Below, piece after piece: positions 1 to 6,334 of a stretch of 64,000 bases of DNA. The position numbers and the translations under genes were made by a program. The notes under the pieces are model-generated. The model was not told the origin of the DNA. It made no database searches and saw only the letters and a program-made list of their open reading frames with translations. The stretch covers positions 1 to 64,000 of the forward strand of contig NZ_JAIVFQ010000002.1 of the NCBI RefSeq assembly GCF_020829495.1. The letters run 5' to 3'. Every line of letters begins with the position of its first letter. Within the stretch, counting starts at the first letter, position 1. Origin of the DNA: Nostoc favosum CHAB5714. GTDB taxonomy: Bacteria > Cyanobacteriota > Cyanobacteriia > Cyanobacteriales > Nostocaceae.

Positions 1-75
1 ACTCCCATCTTCGACCGGGTTGACCCACCACTCAGTCCACTCTGGATCGTTAGAAGTGAAATGTATTTTAGGCAT
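1..75 (-). CDS. 5' end of an unidentified protein, running off the left edge
   Basis: An ATG at 73-75 (minus strand) opens 25 codons that stay open to the window edge and begin MPKIHFTSNDPEWTEWWVNP. An AAGGAG Shine-Dalgarno sequence sits about 8 bases upstream of the ATG, which supports the start. The peptide is rich in Trp and acidic residues, but too little is present to name a family. It is transcribed away from the regulator genes to the right. Confidence 0.5.
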   Translation of the reverse strand, partial: MPKIHFTSNDPEWTEWWVNPVEDGS

Positions 76-361
76 TGGTACAATCTCCTTAAGATAAAAT
101 TCCATTGTTTTATGAAGGCGATCGCTCGTGTTTGGGGCTATTGCCTTTTTACTTGGAACCGCTAACCCTGCGGCGCTACGACTTACGGGTGAATGCAGTT
201 GTCGGTTGTCAGTTTCCCCTAGCAGGTCTTTGGTATTTGCTCAGTGCTGGCAGGCTGCTATCTCTGCCTGGTTTGGGGTGAAAAGTCAGGTACAGGTTTT
301 ACGCACATCTGCTAGCAGGTCTTTCTTTTATGAGGCTGCTGTCTCTCATTAGTTTGCAAAT
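76..361. other. Gene-free stretch with imperfect internal repeats
   Basis: I see no convincing gene here. An open frame at 128-352 has a composition unlike a protein and no ribosome binding site. The stretch carries two copies of CTAGCAGGTCTTT (about 220 and 312) and two of AGGCTGCTRTCTCT (about 251 and 332), suggesting an old imperfect tandem duplication. One HIP1 octamer lies near 117. Confidence 0.4.
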
Positions 362-463
362 ATTATGCGTATGATTTAGCATAGTAGCATCTTTTTTGAA
401 TTATACGCACAATTAGCCTAAAATTATGCGTAGGATTGAATGTTAAAATCGTGCGTAGGATTT
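362..463 (+). promoter_or_regulatory. Three direct repeats of a TGCGTAKGATT site plus one partial inverted copy, upstream of the RHH gene
   Basis: Copies lie at 362-377 (ATTATGCGTATGATTT), 422-437 (AATTATGCGTAGGATT) and 447-463 (AATCGTGCGTAGGATTT). A partial inverted copy (TTATACGCACAATT) lies at 401-414. Spaced repeats directly before a ribbon-helix-helix gene are typical of autoregulatory operators, or of partition or iteron sites. The role is inferred; the repeats are seen. Confidence 0.55.
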
Positions 464-476
464 ATGAATCGAACAA

Positions 477-901
477 ATGCACAGCGAAGACCTCAAGAAG
501 GAGTCCAAGAAACATGGTTGGTACGAAGAGAGGAAGCAGCGAATGAACGTAACGCTCACTCCTACAGCAGCCAATCACCTGGATGCGATATCACAAGCTC
601 AAAACACGAGCAAGTCGGAAGTCATAGAAACAATGATCAGAGAGAAAATGCAACAATCTCTTTCGTCGGCGGAGGTAAAGATCCTGGGAAAATTTCAGAG
701 CGTCTCAAGCTAATAGAGCAGTCATTTTTGTTCTATATTCACAGTCATCGCGATCGATTAGAAGCAGAACTTGATGAGAATAGAACGTTGGAGGAAAGGT
801 TTTTAGCATCCATAAAGGAGCTTGAGCGCGAGATTAATTCTTTGGTTCCAGAGCAAGACAATTTAGACGAACACGCCGTAGACAGTAACGAGCATTCTTA
901 G
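477..901 (+). CDS. Ribbon-helix-helix DNA-binding protein with a coiled-coil tail, apparently joined by a -1 ribosomal frameshift
   Basis: The 477-713 frame encodes a CopG/Arc-type ribbon-helix-helix fold (MNVTLTPTAANHLDAISQAQ followed by a second helix, SKSEVIETMIREKM). A start at the ATG at 543, behind an AGAGG motif, is as likely as the one at 477. The -1 frame continues as an acidic coiled coil (ISERLKLIEQSFLFYIH onward) to a TAG at 899-901, directly before a strong terminator. The frames overlap at G GGA AAA (686-692), which matches the X XXY YYZ slippery heptamer in the correct phase. Slippage would give about 141 residues from the first ATG. Without it a 78-residue RHH-only protein is made. 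The likely role is autorepression or partition in the element. The alternative is a simple frameshift mutation. Confidence 0.6.
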
Positions 902-940
902 CCGTCGTACCCGAAAAGGAAAGGGTACGACGGCTTTATT
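900..940 (+). terminator. Strong Rho-independent terminator after the RHH/coiled-coil gene
   Basis: AGCCGTCGTACCC (900-912) and GGGTACGACGGCT (923-935) form a perfect 13-bp stem with a 10-base loop, followed by TTATT. It begins at the stop codon of the -1 frame, which supports that frame as the real 3' end of the gene. Confidence 0.85.
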
Positions 941-1032
941 CATGGATATGTCGCCTACTGCCACCAGCAGGCGACGCATCTGTGACTAGACATCGAGGTG
1001 CGATCGTCCTTAGTAAAAGTTGGTCTTAAGCA

Positions 1033-1098
1033 ATGAATAGCAGCATTCAGCATTACAAGGAAAAATTCAAACATAAATACGGGTATCTTCTGATGTAA
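1033..1098 (+). CDS. Possible 21-residue leader peptide
   Basis: ATG at 1033 opens a 21-codon frame, rich in Lys, Tyr and His, ending in TAA at 1096-1098. Its last codons lie inside the hairpin at 1078-1116 just upstream of the next gene. Translation of this frame would melt the hairpin, so an attenuator-like leader is possible. There is no independent evidence that it is translated. Confidence 0.2.
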   Translation: MNSSIQHYKEKFKHKYGYLLM

Positions 1099-1116
1099 GC
1101 ATCAGCAGATCCCGTA
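1078..1116 (+). promoter_or_regulatory. Long hairpin immediately before the start codon at 1118
   Basis: TACGGGTATCTTCTGATG pairs with CATCAGCAGATCCCGTA around a TAAG loop, with small mismatches. It ends one base before the ATG at 1118 and occupies the place where a ribosome binding site would be. No T-run follows, so it looks like a translational control element rather than a terminator. Confidence 0.4.
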
Positions 1117-1117
1117 G

Positions 1118-1495
1118 ATGGTGGGATTGAACATCTACCTTTCAATCCCTATGGAAATTGTAATCCTCCTTTTCTGGCTAGCGCTAATGTCGTTCCTCCT
1201 GCGGATAGCCTTCCTGGTCGTGCAAACCCACCAAGAGACTCGCAGACGCTATCACCCAAAAAGAACTGCAACATACAGACAGTCAAAGAAAAGTACACAT
1301 TTTTTTCAATTCAAGCGCCCCTCTACCAACAGAGTCAGCAATTCCCGGGAGTGGAAAGAATTGCTAATTTTGGTGCAAGGTGACACAGCTACAGCCAACC
1401 GACTCATTGATGGCGAACGCAGACGAAACCCAGGACGTAGTTCTGACTGGTATTTAGATAAAGCCATTTGGCAGTTAAAACGCGATCGGCACTAG
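1118..1495 (+). CDS. Small membrane-anchored protein of unknown function
   Basis: 125 residues. One hydrophobic segment (about residues 8-35, IYLSIPMEIVILLFWLALMS onward) is followed by a basic linker. The C-terminal part from about residue 77 (EWKELLILVQGDTATANRLI, ending DWYLDKAIWQLKRDR) looks like a compact folded domain. That tail resembles a short module I associate with cyanobacterial plasmid and element proteins, but I cannot name the family. The start is uncertain: no Shine-Dalgarno is visible, and the ATG at residue 12 is an alternative. A good terminator follows, so it is probably a single-gene unit. The N-in membrane anchor with a cytosolic tail is inferred. Confidence 0.6.
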   Translation: MVGLNIYLSIPMEIVILLFWLALMSFLLRIAFLVVQTHQETRRRYHPKRTATYRQSKKSTHFFQFKRPSTNRVSNSREWKELLILVQGDTATANRLIDGERRRNPGRSSDWYLDKAIWQLKRDRH

Positions 1496-1519
1496 CTAAC
1501 TCTCTTCTTTGAAGTTTAG

Positions 1520-1557
1520 CGGCGGCTGACCAGCACCAAGGACAGCCGCCATTTTTA
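1520..1557 (+). terminator. Rho-independent terminator
   Basis: GGCGGCTG (1521-1528) pairs perfectly with CAGCCGCC (1543-1550) and is followed by ATTTTTATT. It lies 25 bases past the stop of the membrane-protein gene. Confidence 0.85.
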
Positions 1558-1580
1558 TTGACCACCAAGAAATAAAACCA

Positions 1581-1805
1581 ATGATCAGAGCTAAATTCAC
1601 CTGTCAACAGAACACCCTCGACCACGAAACCCAGACAGCAACAGTTATCCTCACCCCAGTAACCACCAACCCACCCAATGAAGAAAACCTAACTTTCTGG
1701 CAAGCGACACCAGCCGGTAACATCACACTCGAAATCACCAACCCAGCCGCATCGTCTCAATTCTCTGTTGGGACTAGCTATTACGTTGACTTCACTGCTG
1801 CGTGA
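1581..1805 (+). CDS. Small conserved phage-type protein
   Basis: 74 residues, beginning MIRAKFTCQ and ending SVGTSYYVDFTAA. The pattern (MIRAKF start, an LTPV strand, WQATPAG, NPAA, then a GxxYYVDF ending) matches a short beta-rich protein I recall from tailed-phage and prophage genomes, where its function is unknown. It has no membrane segment or Cys pair. It lies in a set of small genes leading to the helicase and starts about 24 bases past the preceding terminator, so it needs its own promoter. Phage ancestry is an inference from this remembered similarity. Confidence 0.6.
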   Translation: MIRAKFTCQQNTLDHETQTATVILTPVTTNPPNEENLTFWQATPAGNITLEITNPAASSQFSVGTSYYVDFTAA

Positions 1806-1853
1806 AAAAGAAAGTGCGATCGCTCTTGCCCAATAACTAATGACCAATGCCCA

Positions 1854-2054
1854 ATGACCAAACCAACATACGAAAAATTCAGCGAACTAGTAGGTAAAAC
1901 AGACCTCGAAATGTATCGATTGGGCTGGACAGAAGACCAAGGTCGGGAGCATTTGTTGAAATACTACGGCAAGCGATCGCGCCTTCTGCTGACCGAAGAG
2001 GAGTTGGATAACTTTCTCCTTTACCTGCAACTCTCCGATCAGTTAGATTGTTGA
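1854..2054 (+). CDS. Small conserved cyanobacterial protein
   Basis: 66 residues. The core RLGWTEDQGREHLLKYYGKR, followed by a LLTEEELDNFLLYLQ helix, resembles a short helical module that I recall at the C-terminus of cyanobacterial recombination-associated and hypothetical proteins. Here it stands alone. It has no membrane or metal-binding features. It follows the previous gene by 48 bases in the same direction and precedes the helicase gene. A role in element DNA metabolism fits the context but is not shown by the sequence. Confidence 0.6.
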   Translation: MTKPTYEKFSELVGKTDLEMYRLGWTEDQGREHLLKYYGKRSRLLLTEEELDNFLLYLQLSDQLDC

Positions 2055-2070
2055 CAGTGTTTTAATAGTA

Positions 2071-2123
2071 ACTAAGTGACTTGTCACACGCAAAAAAAAA
2101 CTCACTAAGTTTATAGCTTAGTG
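2071..2123. promoter_or_regulatory. Clustered inverted repeats before the helicase gene
   Basis: ACTAAGTGAC (2071-2080) is followed by TTGTCACA (2081-2088), an A-run, and then TCACTAAG (2102-2109) facing CTTAGTGA (2116-2123). The 10-mer ACTAAGTGAC recurs inverted at 14389-14398, within the regulator cluster at the other end of the element. This suggests a shared binding site. The hairpin could also work as a leftward terminator because the A-run precedes it. Confidence 0.4.
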
Positions 2124-2253
2124 AATTAGATACAAAAAACACAAGTAAATAAATGAACAAATACTTACGAATCTTAAGCGGTAAAATAACCGTTACTTTC
2201 CCGCATTCTACCACATTAAATAATTTAAACCTAGCTAATCGGGGGACAGACAA

Positions 2254-4635
2254 ATGACACAAGGTACTTGCTCATTCCCCCAAGCACAAATTGACTTCAG
2301 TAACAACGTAGACAAATTACCACCATGCGAGATAGGAGCAGAAGAAGCAATTTTGGGTGGTATCTTATTAGACCCAAACGCAATTTACCGAGTCGAAGAC
2401 AGACTAAAACCAGAACACTTTTATATCAGTGCCCATAGAGACATTTATGCAGCATGTTTGCGGCTTTCAAAAACAAAGAATCCAACCGACTTATTGAGTG
2501 TTACTAGCTTCCTGTCTAGGCATGGCATTCTTGCTCGAACCGGTGGTCAAAACAAGCTAGCTACCTTAGTAGATAGAACAGTCAGCGCCATTAATATCGA
2601 CGCTATGGCTAACTCAGTAATCGAAGCATTTGTTCACAGAGAGATAATTGCATTAGGGAATAATATTATTCACTTGGGATATCAAACCGAGCGAGAAATA
2701 CCTGATTTACTCGCGGAAGTTACTGAGAGAACTAGGTCAATTATTGAAGTTCCAATTGGAGCTACTAGAGACGAATACGAACAGTGTTATCACGACACAT
2801 TGCTCTCGGAACTTAAACATATTTATACCACTTGCGGTAGTCCATCTCTAAGACTCATCAAACTGCGCTTAATGGCAAAAAAACACAAGGAACAGATCGA
2901 GTTCCTGGAACGGGTTTACATGAGAAGCTTGACTGATCAATGCAGCGAGTTGCTTACGTATCAGGAATTAAAAGAGTTAGCAGGCTCAACAGTTAGAGAA
3001 TGGCTGCAAAATGGCTTAATACCCAAACATACAACTATCCTCTTAAGTTCAGATGGTGGAATTGGGAAAACAAAATATGCCTATGGACTGGGGAAATTCC
3101 TAATCCAAGGTAAACAGTTTGGCCCGTTTCATGTGACAGGAGAGAAACGGAGAATCCTTTACTACCAAGGCGACGAAAGCCCTGGAGATATGATGCAAGC
3201 ACTCGAATCTCTTGGTTACTCTGAAAACGACATTGGCAAGTATGTGAAAGTCCGTATTGGGTGGAGCGCCGAAAACATGGCCGCCCTACTGGAAGATTTG
3301 AAGGAATTTCAGCCAGACCTGGTTGTAATTGACTCGCTTTCTACCGCTAACCGCCACTCTATTTATCGAGAAGGCGAAATGGAATATGCCCGCCCCATCT
3401 TAGAGATGGCTGGATTGGCTAACGAATACAAAACTACCTTCCTGCTCATCCACCACAACAACAAGATTGGTGAAGTTCGTGGCACGACAGCGATACGCAA
3501 CTCTGTCAGTGAAGTTTGGAAACTGTCTAAAGACAATAGCAATACAGCAACGCCTCATGACCGGATCTTTGAGATCGACAAATCGCGATCCCGGTCATCT
3601 GGAAAAAAATACCGTCTTATGTTTAACCCTGAAGACCTCAGTTTTACCTTCCTGGGTGAAGAAGGCGCTGAATTGAGCGGGCCAAATCACTCTGCCAAGG
3701 AAGCAACTTTAGAACTTTTAGCCAGCCACAGAAACATCAACTTCACATCTGAAGAGATTGCCCACCGACTGAATATTTCCAAGCCTTATGCCCGACGCTA
3801 CCTAACAGAGTTAGCGTCCGATGGCTTAGTTAGCGTTAACCGTCCGCCAGGAAAAGCCTACACCTACTTTTTAGCCTACGAGAAAGGATCACCAAAGGAT
3901 CACCCCTCGGATCACCCCTGCTCATCTCCTATAACTATTGCTAGTAATCAATCACAGCCCGAATTAGATATTGGTATAAAAAAGTTAGGATCACCAAAGG
4001 ATCACCCCCTGGATCACCTCCAGGAAGCTTGTCTGACAAGCGATACAGCCAAAGGTGATCCTCGACCCCCCGAAAATGGCGAAAAAATTTCCAGAGTAGG
4101 TTTAGAAAATATTCTCGAAAATCAGGGGGTACAGGATCACCTTTGCTCGAATGTCTTACCAGGCAACAATCCTGGAGGTGATCCAGGGGGTGATCCTAAT
4201 TTTTTTATACACAATCTTCAGACAGTCGTTGAAGTATTGCCAGTTAACGGCTCTAGCAGTTTTCCACAGGGTGATCCGGGGGGTGATCCTTCAGGTGATC
4301 CTTTGCCTTTGCTTCAGGAGAAAGGCACTTACTGGAGTGTGTCCTTCAAACGAGAGGTAGAAGTATTCCAAATTTTTGATGAGATGTCTGAGGTTAGCTG
4401 CCAGGTTCCAGGGCGGGGTAGGCGGAGTCTGCCATTCACTGACTTGCAAAGCTGTCAGCAATCCCCTAAGCACAACTTCTACGTGGGAGATCAGGTAGTA
4501 ATTCTTGTTGGCAAGCTCATTGAAACCTTTGCCACTATTACCGACATTAGATCGGATGGCATTTGGCTAAAATCTGACGATCGCAAAAAACGTCTAGCAA
4601 GACCTTACTTCCCTCATCAACTGGTAAAAGCCTGA
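2254..4635 (+). CDS. DnaB-N / RepA-type helicase with winged helix and repeat-rich linker (element replication protein)
   Basis: 793 residues. The domains in order are: a DnaB N-terminal domain (about 20-165, AEEAILGGILLDPNAIYRVE); a RecA-fold AAA_25/RepA-like ATPase with Walker A SSDGGIGKT at 265-273, Walker B LVVIDSLS near 355, and a sensor LLIHHNNKIGEVRGTTAIR near 396; and a winged helix (about 485-550, FTSEEIAHRLNISKPYARRY). Then come a low-complexity linker of Gly-Asp-Pro and Lys-Asp-His-Pro repeats (about 545-685) and a C-terminal beta-barrel-like segment (about 690-793). This is the organisation of a replicative helicase or initiator of a plasmid- or satellite-like element, not of chromosomal DnaB. 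The repeats in the linker come from iteron-like DNA sites lying inside the gene. No partner primase is visible. Confidence 0.8.
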   Translation: MTQGTCSFPQAQIDFSNNVDKLPPCEIGAEEAILGGILLDPNAIYRVEDRLKPEHFYISAHRDIYAACLRLSKTKNPTDLLSVTSFLSRHGILARTGGQNKLATLVDRTVSAINIDAMANSVIEAFVHREIIALGNNIIHLGYQTEREIPDLLAEVTERTRSIIEVPIGATRDEYEQCYHDTLLSELKHIYTTCGSPSLRLIKLRLMAKKHKEQIEFLERVYMRSLTDQCSELLTYQELKELAGSTVREWLQNGLIPKHTTILLSSDGGIGKTKYAYGLGKFLIQGKQFGPFHVTGEKRRILYYQGDESPGDMMQALESLGYSENDIGKYVKVRIGWSAENMAALLEDLKEFQPDLVVIDSLSTANRHSIYREGEMEYARPILEMAGLANEYKTTFLLIHHNNKIGEVRGTTAIRNSVSEVWKLSKDNSNTATPHDRIFEIDKSRSRSSGKKYRLMFNPEDLSFTFLGEEGAELSGPNHSAKEATLELLASHRNINFTSEEIAHRLNISKPYARRYLTELASDGLVSVNRPPGKAYTYFLAYEKGSPKDHPSDHPCSSPITIASNQSQPELDIGIKKLGSPKDHPLDHLQEACLTSDTAKGDPRPPENGEKISRVGLENILENQGVQDHLCSNVLPGNNPGGDPGGDPNFFIHNLQTVVEVLPVNGSSSFPQGDPGGDPSGDPLPLLQEKGTYWSVSFKREVEVFQIFDEMSEVSCQVPGRGRRSLPFTDLQSCQQSPKHNFYVGDQVVILVGKLIETFATITDIRSDGIWLKSDDRKKRLARPYFPHQLVKA
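3886..4301. repeat. Thirteen copies of GGATCACC/GGTGATCC, phased at 11-12 bp, inside the helicase gene
   Basis: GGATCACC starts at 3886, 3897, 3909, 3988, 3999, 4011 and 4134. Its complement GGTGATCC starts at 4054, 4177, 4189, 4270, 4282 and 4294. Triplets have 11-12 bp spacing, one helical turn, and two triplets are offset by exactly 102 bp. The left half is almost all one orientation and the right half the other. This is the arrangement expected of initiator-binding iterons around an origin, although selection on the protein linker could also produce it. Confidence 0.7.
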
Positions 4636-4691
4636 CATTATAATTCGGCACAGTGCAATCAACAAGTATCGTCATTGCCTTGAATGAAAAA

Positions 4692-4721
4692 TGCGTAGGC
4701 GAAGCCCGTCGTAGACATCGC
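4692..4721. repeat. Small dispersed cyanobacterial repeat
   Basis: TGCGTAGGCGAAGCCCGTCG followed by TAGACATCGC is a short dispersed sequence familiar from Nostoc-type genomes, where it appears in intergenic spacers. It lies between the helicase and integrase genes, which converge here. Confidence 0.5.
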
Positions 4722-4824
4722 AGTTCTTGAGAGTGCGATCGCAATAAATCCGATGAAGTGAAGACAGGTGTTACAACCTCGTCCAACTTATTCGCTAGGG
4801 CAAGCTTTGTCACAAGGTTGGGGT

Positions 4825-5406
4825 TTATAGAGTTGCGATCGCGCCCCTTAATTGGTCAGCCCCAATGTCGATGTAACGCTCTAAAGACTTGATATCCTTG
4901 TGTCCCGTAAGTCTTTTAATCGTTGCCAAACTGATACCGTTATTGTGCAGGTTGGTAACAAAACTTCTACGAGTGCTATGAGTACTAACACCCTTGCTTG
5001 CTAGTCCCGCTTTCTCAACAGCATTAGTGAGGATATCGTAGGCATTACGCAAGCAAGTATGTTTTTCAAAGTCTCGACCAGGAAAAAGCCAAACACTATC
5101 TTTATCTGGCTTGTAATACTCTAGCTGCTCACGTAGTAGATCGTGGATCGGAACTTGTCGAGTTTCGCTATTTCCGTCTGGATCTTTCTTTCGGGTAGTA
5201 GCCCTGAAAGTGATTTCTGAATATGGCTTACCATCAGGATCGTAAACATCTGAGACTTTCAGTTGAATTAAAGCTCCCCAACGTTCGCCGGTATACCACC
5301 CCAAAGCGAAAAGGATTTTGTACTTTTCATTTACGATTTGTCTGCGGATTTTAGAGTATTCATCATTGGACAGTGTGGCAGCTTGTCCACTTCTGTTATT
5401 TTTCAT
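4825..5406 (-). CDS. Short tyrosine recombinase (integrase), catalytic domain only
   Basis: 193 residues from the ATG at 5404-5406 (a TTG at 5418 would add four). Catalytic landmarks of the phage-integrase family are present: Arg42 in WYTGERWGAL, H143-x-x-R146 in STHSTRRSF, His169 in LTGHKD, and nucleophile Tyr178 in SLERYIDIG. The usual N-terminal core-binding (SAM-like) domain is missing, so it is about half the size of a typical integrase. It may be a minimal recombinase or a 5'-truncated one. It converges with the helicase gene and diverges from the 12-gene operon. The 13-bp-arm inverted repeat at 5428-5464 lies just before its start and is a candidate operator or arm site. Confidence 0.85.
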   Translation of the reverse strand: MKNNRSGQAATLSNDEYSKIRRQIVNEKYKILFALGWYTGERWGALIQLKVSDVYDPDGKPYSEITFRATTRKKDPDGNSETRQVPIHDLLREQLEYYKPDKDSVWLFPGRDFEKHTCLRNAYDILTNAVEKAGLASKGVSTHSTRRSFVTNLHNNGISLATIKRLTGHKDIKSLERYIDIGADQLRGAIATL

Positions 5407-5427
5407 ATCTTGAACCAACTTTTAGAT

Positions 5428-5464
5428 ATTCCACTTTTACTTTGGCTAATGGTAAAAGTGGAAT
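5428..5464. promoter_or_regulatory. Perfect 13-bp-arm inverted repeat between the integrase and the cargo operon
   Basis: ATTCCACTTTTAC (5428-5440) and GTAAAAGTGGAAT (5452-5464) flank an 11-base spacer. It overlaps TAGATATTCCACT (5423-5435), which recurs exactly at 15073-15085 inside another inverted repeat. Candidate roles are an integrase arm-type site, a crossover site, or an operator of the divergent promoters. Confidence 0.5.
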
Positions 5465-5539
5465 TTACTTTATATCTGCTCCGAGCAAATATAGGCTCTA
5501 TTGTATTACCAGTAATGCTTTGGCGTAATCCGTGAATAC

Positions 5540-5561
5540 TCCAGTTTTACATAAAACTGGA
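5540..5561. promoter_or_regulatory. Perfect 10-bp-arm inverted repeat upstream of the cargo operon
   Basis: TCCAGTTTTA (5540-5549) and TAAAACTGGA (5552-5561) are separated by two bases. It lies 63 bases before the first gene of the operon and resembles the site at 5428-5464 (TCCACTTTTAC), so both may bind the same dimeric protein. Confidence 0.45.
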
Positions 5562-5624
5562 ATATTTACATAATTTTGGATTAGCAATACAACGGATTTA
5601 TTCACAACATCTAAATCTGCTTTT

Positions 5625-5960
5625 ATGGCTGAACCAACACTTACTGCTGTATTCGGAACGTATGCAATTCAGGACGCAAACAGCTTAACTATTAGCAAAG
5701 CTGATTTGGCATCTGTGGGATTGACTGCTTCTGCAACCAATACCGCCGAATCTTTGTTAATAGCAATCATGTTGAAATTTAAATCAACACTAACGGATGA
5801 GGCACGGGACACCAATATTGACCAATCTGTGGCGGTTGTGGATGGATTTAGCCCAAGTATTACCACTCGTAATGATGCTATTTACCTACGAAATACTATT
5901 TCTGTAGAAATAGACCGGGTGCTTACAGGCGCGGAAACAATCGACCCTGACCTTTATTAA
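5625..5960 (+). CDS. Unknown protein, first gene of the 12-gene operon (paralogue of the next gene)
   Basis: 111 residues with no signal peptide, membrane segment or Cys. Residues about 6-55 (TAVFGTYAIQDANSLTISKA, then DLASVGL...AESLLIAIMLKF) align with the N-terminal half of the next protein (LAQLFGVNAVQTATELVIKK, then DLVAIGL...AEQLVVAILLKA), so the two arose by tandem duplication. It opens the rightward operon, with the next start only two bases past its stop. I do not recognise the family. The small paired, Ala/Thr/Ser-rich proteins next to a lectin gene suggest structural or adaptor subunits, which is inference. Confidence 0.7.
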   Translation: MAEPTLTAVFGTYAIQDANSLTISKADLASVGLTASATNTAESLLIAIMLKFKSTLTDEARDTNIDQSVAVVDGFSPSITTRNDAIYLRNTISVEIDRVLTGAETIDPDLY

Positions 5961-5962
5961 TC

Positions 5963-6334
5963 ATGCAAGCACTAACACTTGCTCAATTATTTGGTGTTAA
6001 TGCTGTGCAAACTGCTACTGAATTGGTAATTAAAAAATCCGACTTAGTAGCAATTGGGTTGACGCCACAGATAAACAATCGCGCTGAACAATTAGTAGTA
6101 GCGATTCTACTGAAAGCTCTCGAAAATTTTCAAGGTCACTTAACAGACCCTAACGATAATCAAGTAACAGACTTTCAAGGTAGAAAGATAAATTATGATA
6201 ATTCTAATTTGTATAAGTCGTTACTACTAGAGCCTTGGAAAGAATTTATAGAACAGCGATTAGAGAATTATGTAATTAGAAATACTTTGATTATTCACCA
6301 ATTCTCAGAATATGCAGATACAGAATTTTCCTAG
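5963..6334 (+). CDS. Unknown protein, paralogue of the preceding gene
   Basis: 123 residues. The N-terminal half matches the preceding protein in the spacing of LxxLFGxxAxQ, LxIxKxDLxxxGL and AExLxxAIxLK. The C-terminal half differs and is more charged (EPWKEFIEQRLENYVIRN). The end of its reading frame overlaps the lectin-like gene by 23 bases, which implies coupled translation. Function unknown. The conserved N-terminal half with a divergent tail would suit two related subunits contacting different partners. Confidence 0.7.
   Translation: MQALTLAQLFGVNAVQTATELVIKKSDLVAIGLTPQINNRAEQLVVAILLKALENFQGHLTDPNDNQVTDFQGRKINYDNSNLYKSLLLEPWKEFIEQRLENYVIRNTLIIHQFSEYADTEFS

Noticed and set aside
128..352. 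Open frame of 74 codons
   Set aside because: No ribosome binding site, composition unlike a folded protein, and it runs through an imperfect DNA duplication.
440..690. N-terminal half of the long frame 440-901
   Set aside because: In this part the RHH frame (477-713) is clearly the coding one; only the portion after about 690 of the 440 frame looks like protein.
4547..4813. Minus-strand frame of 88 codons across the helicase 3' end
   Set aside because: It overlaps the end of the helicase gene and the small dispersed repeat, with no start signal.
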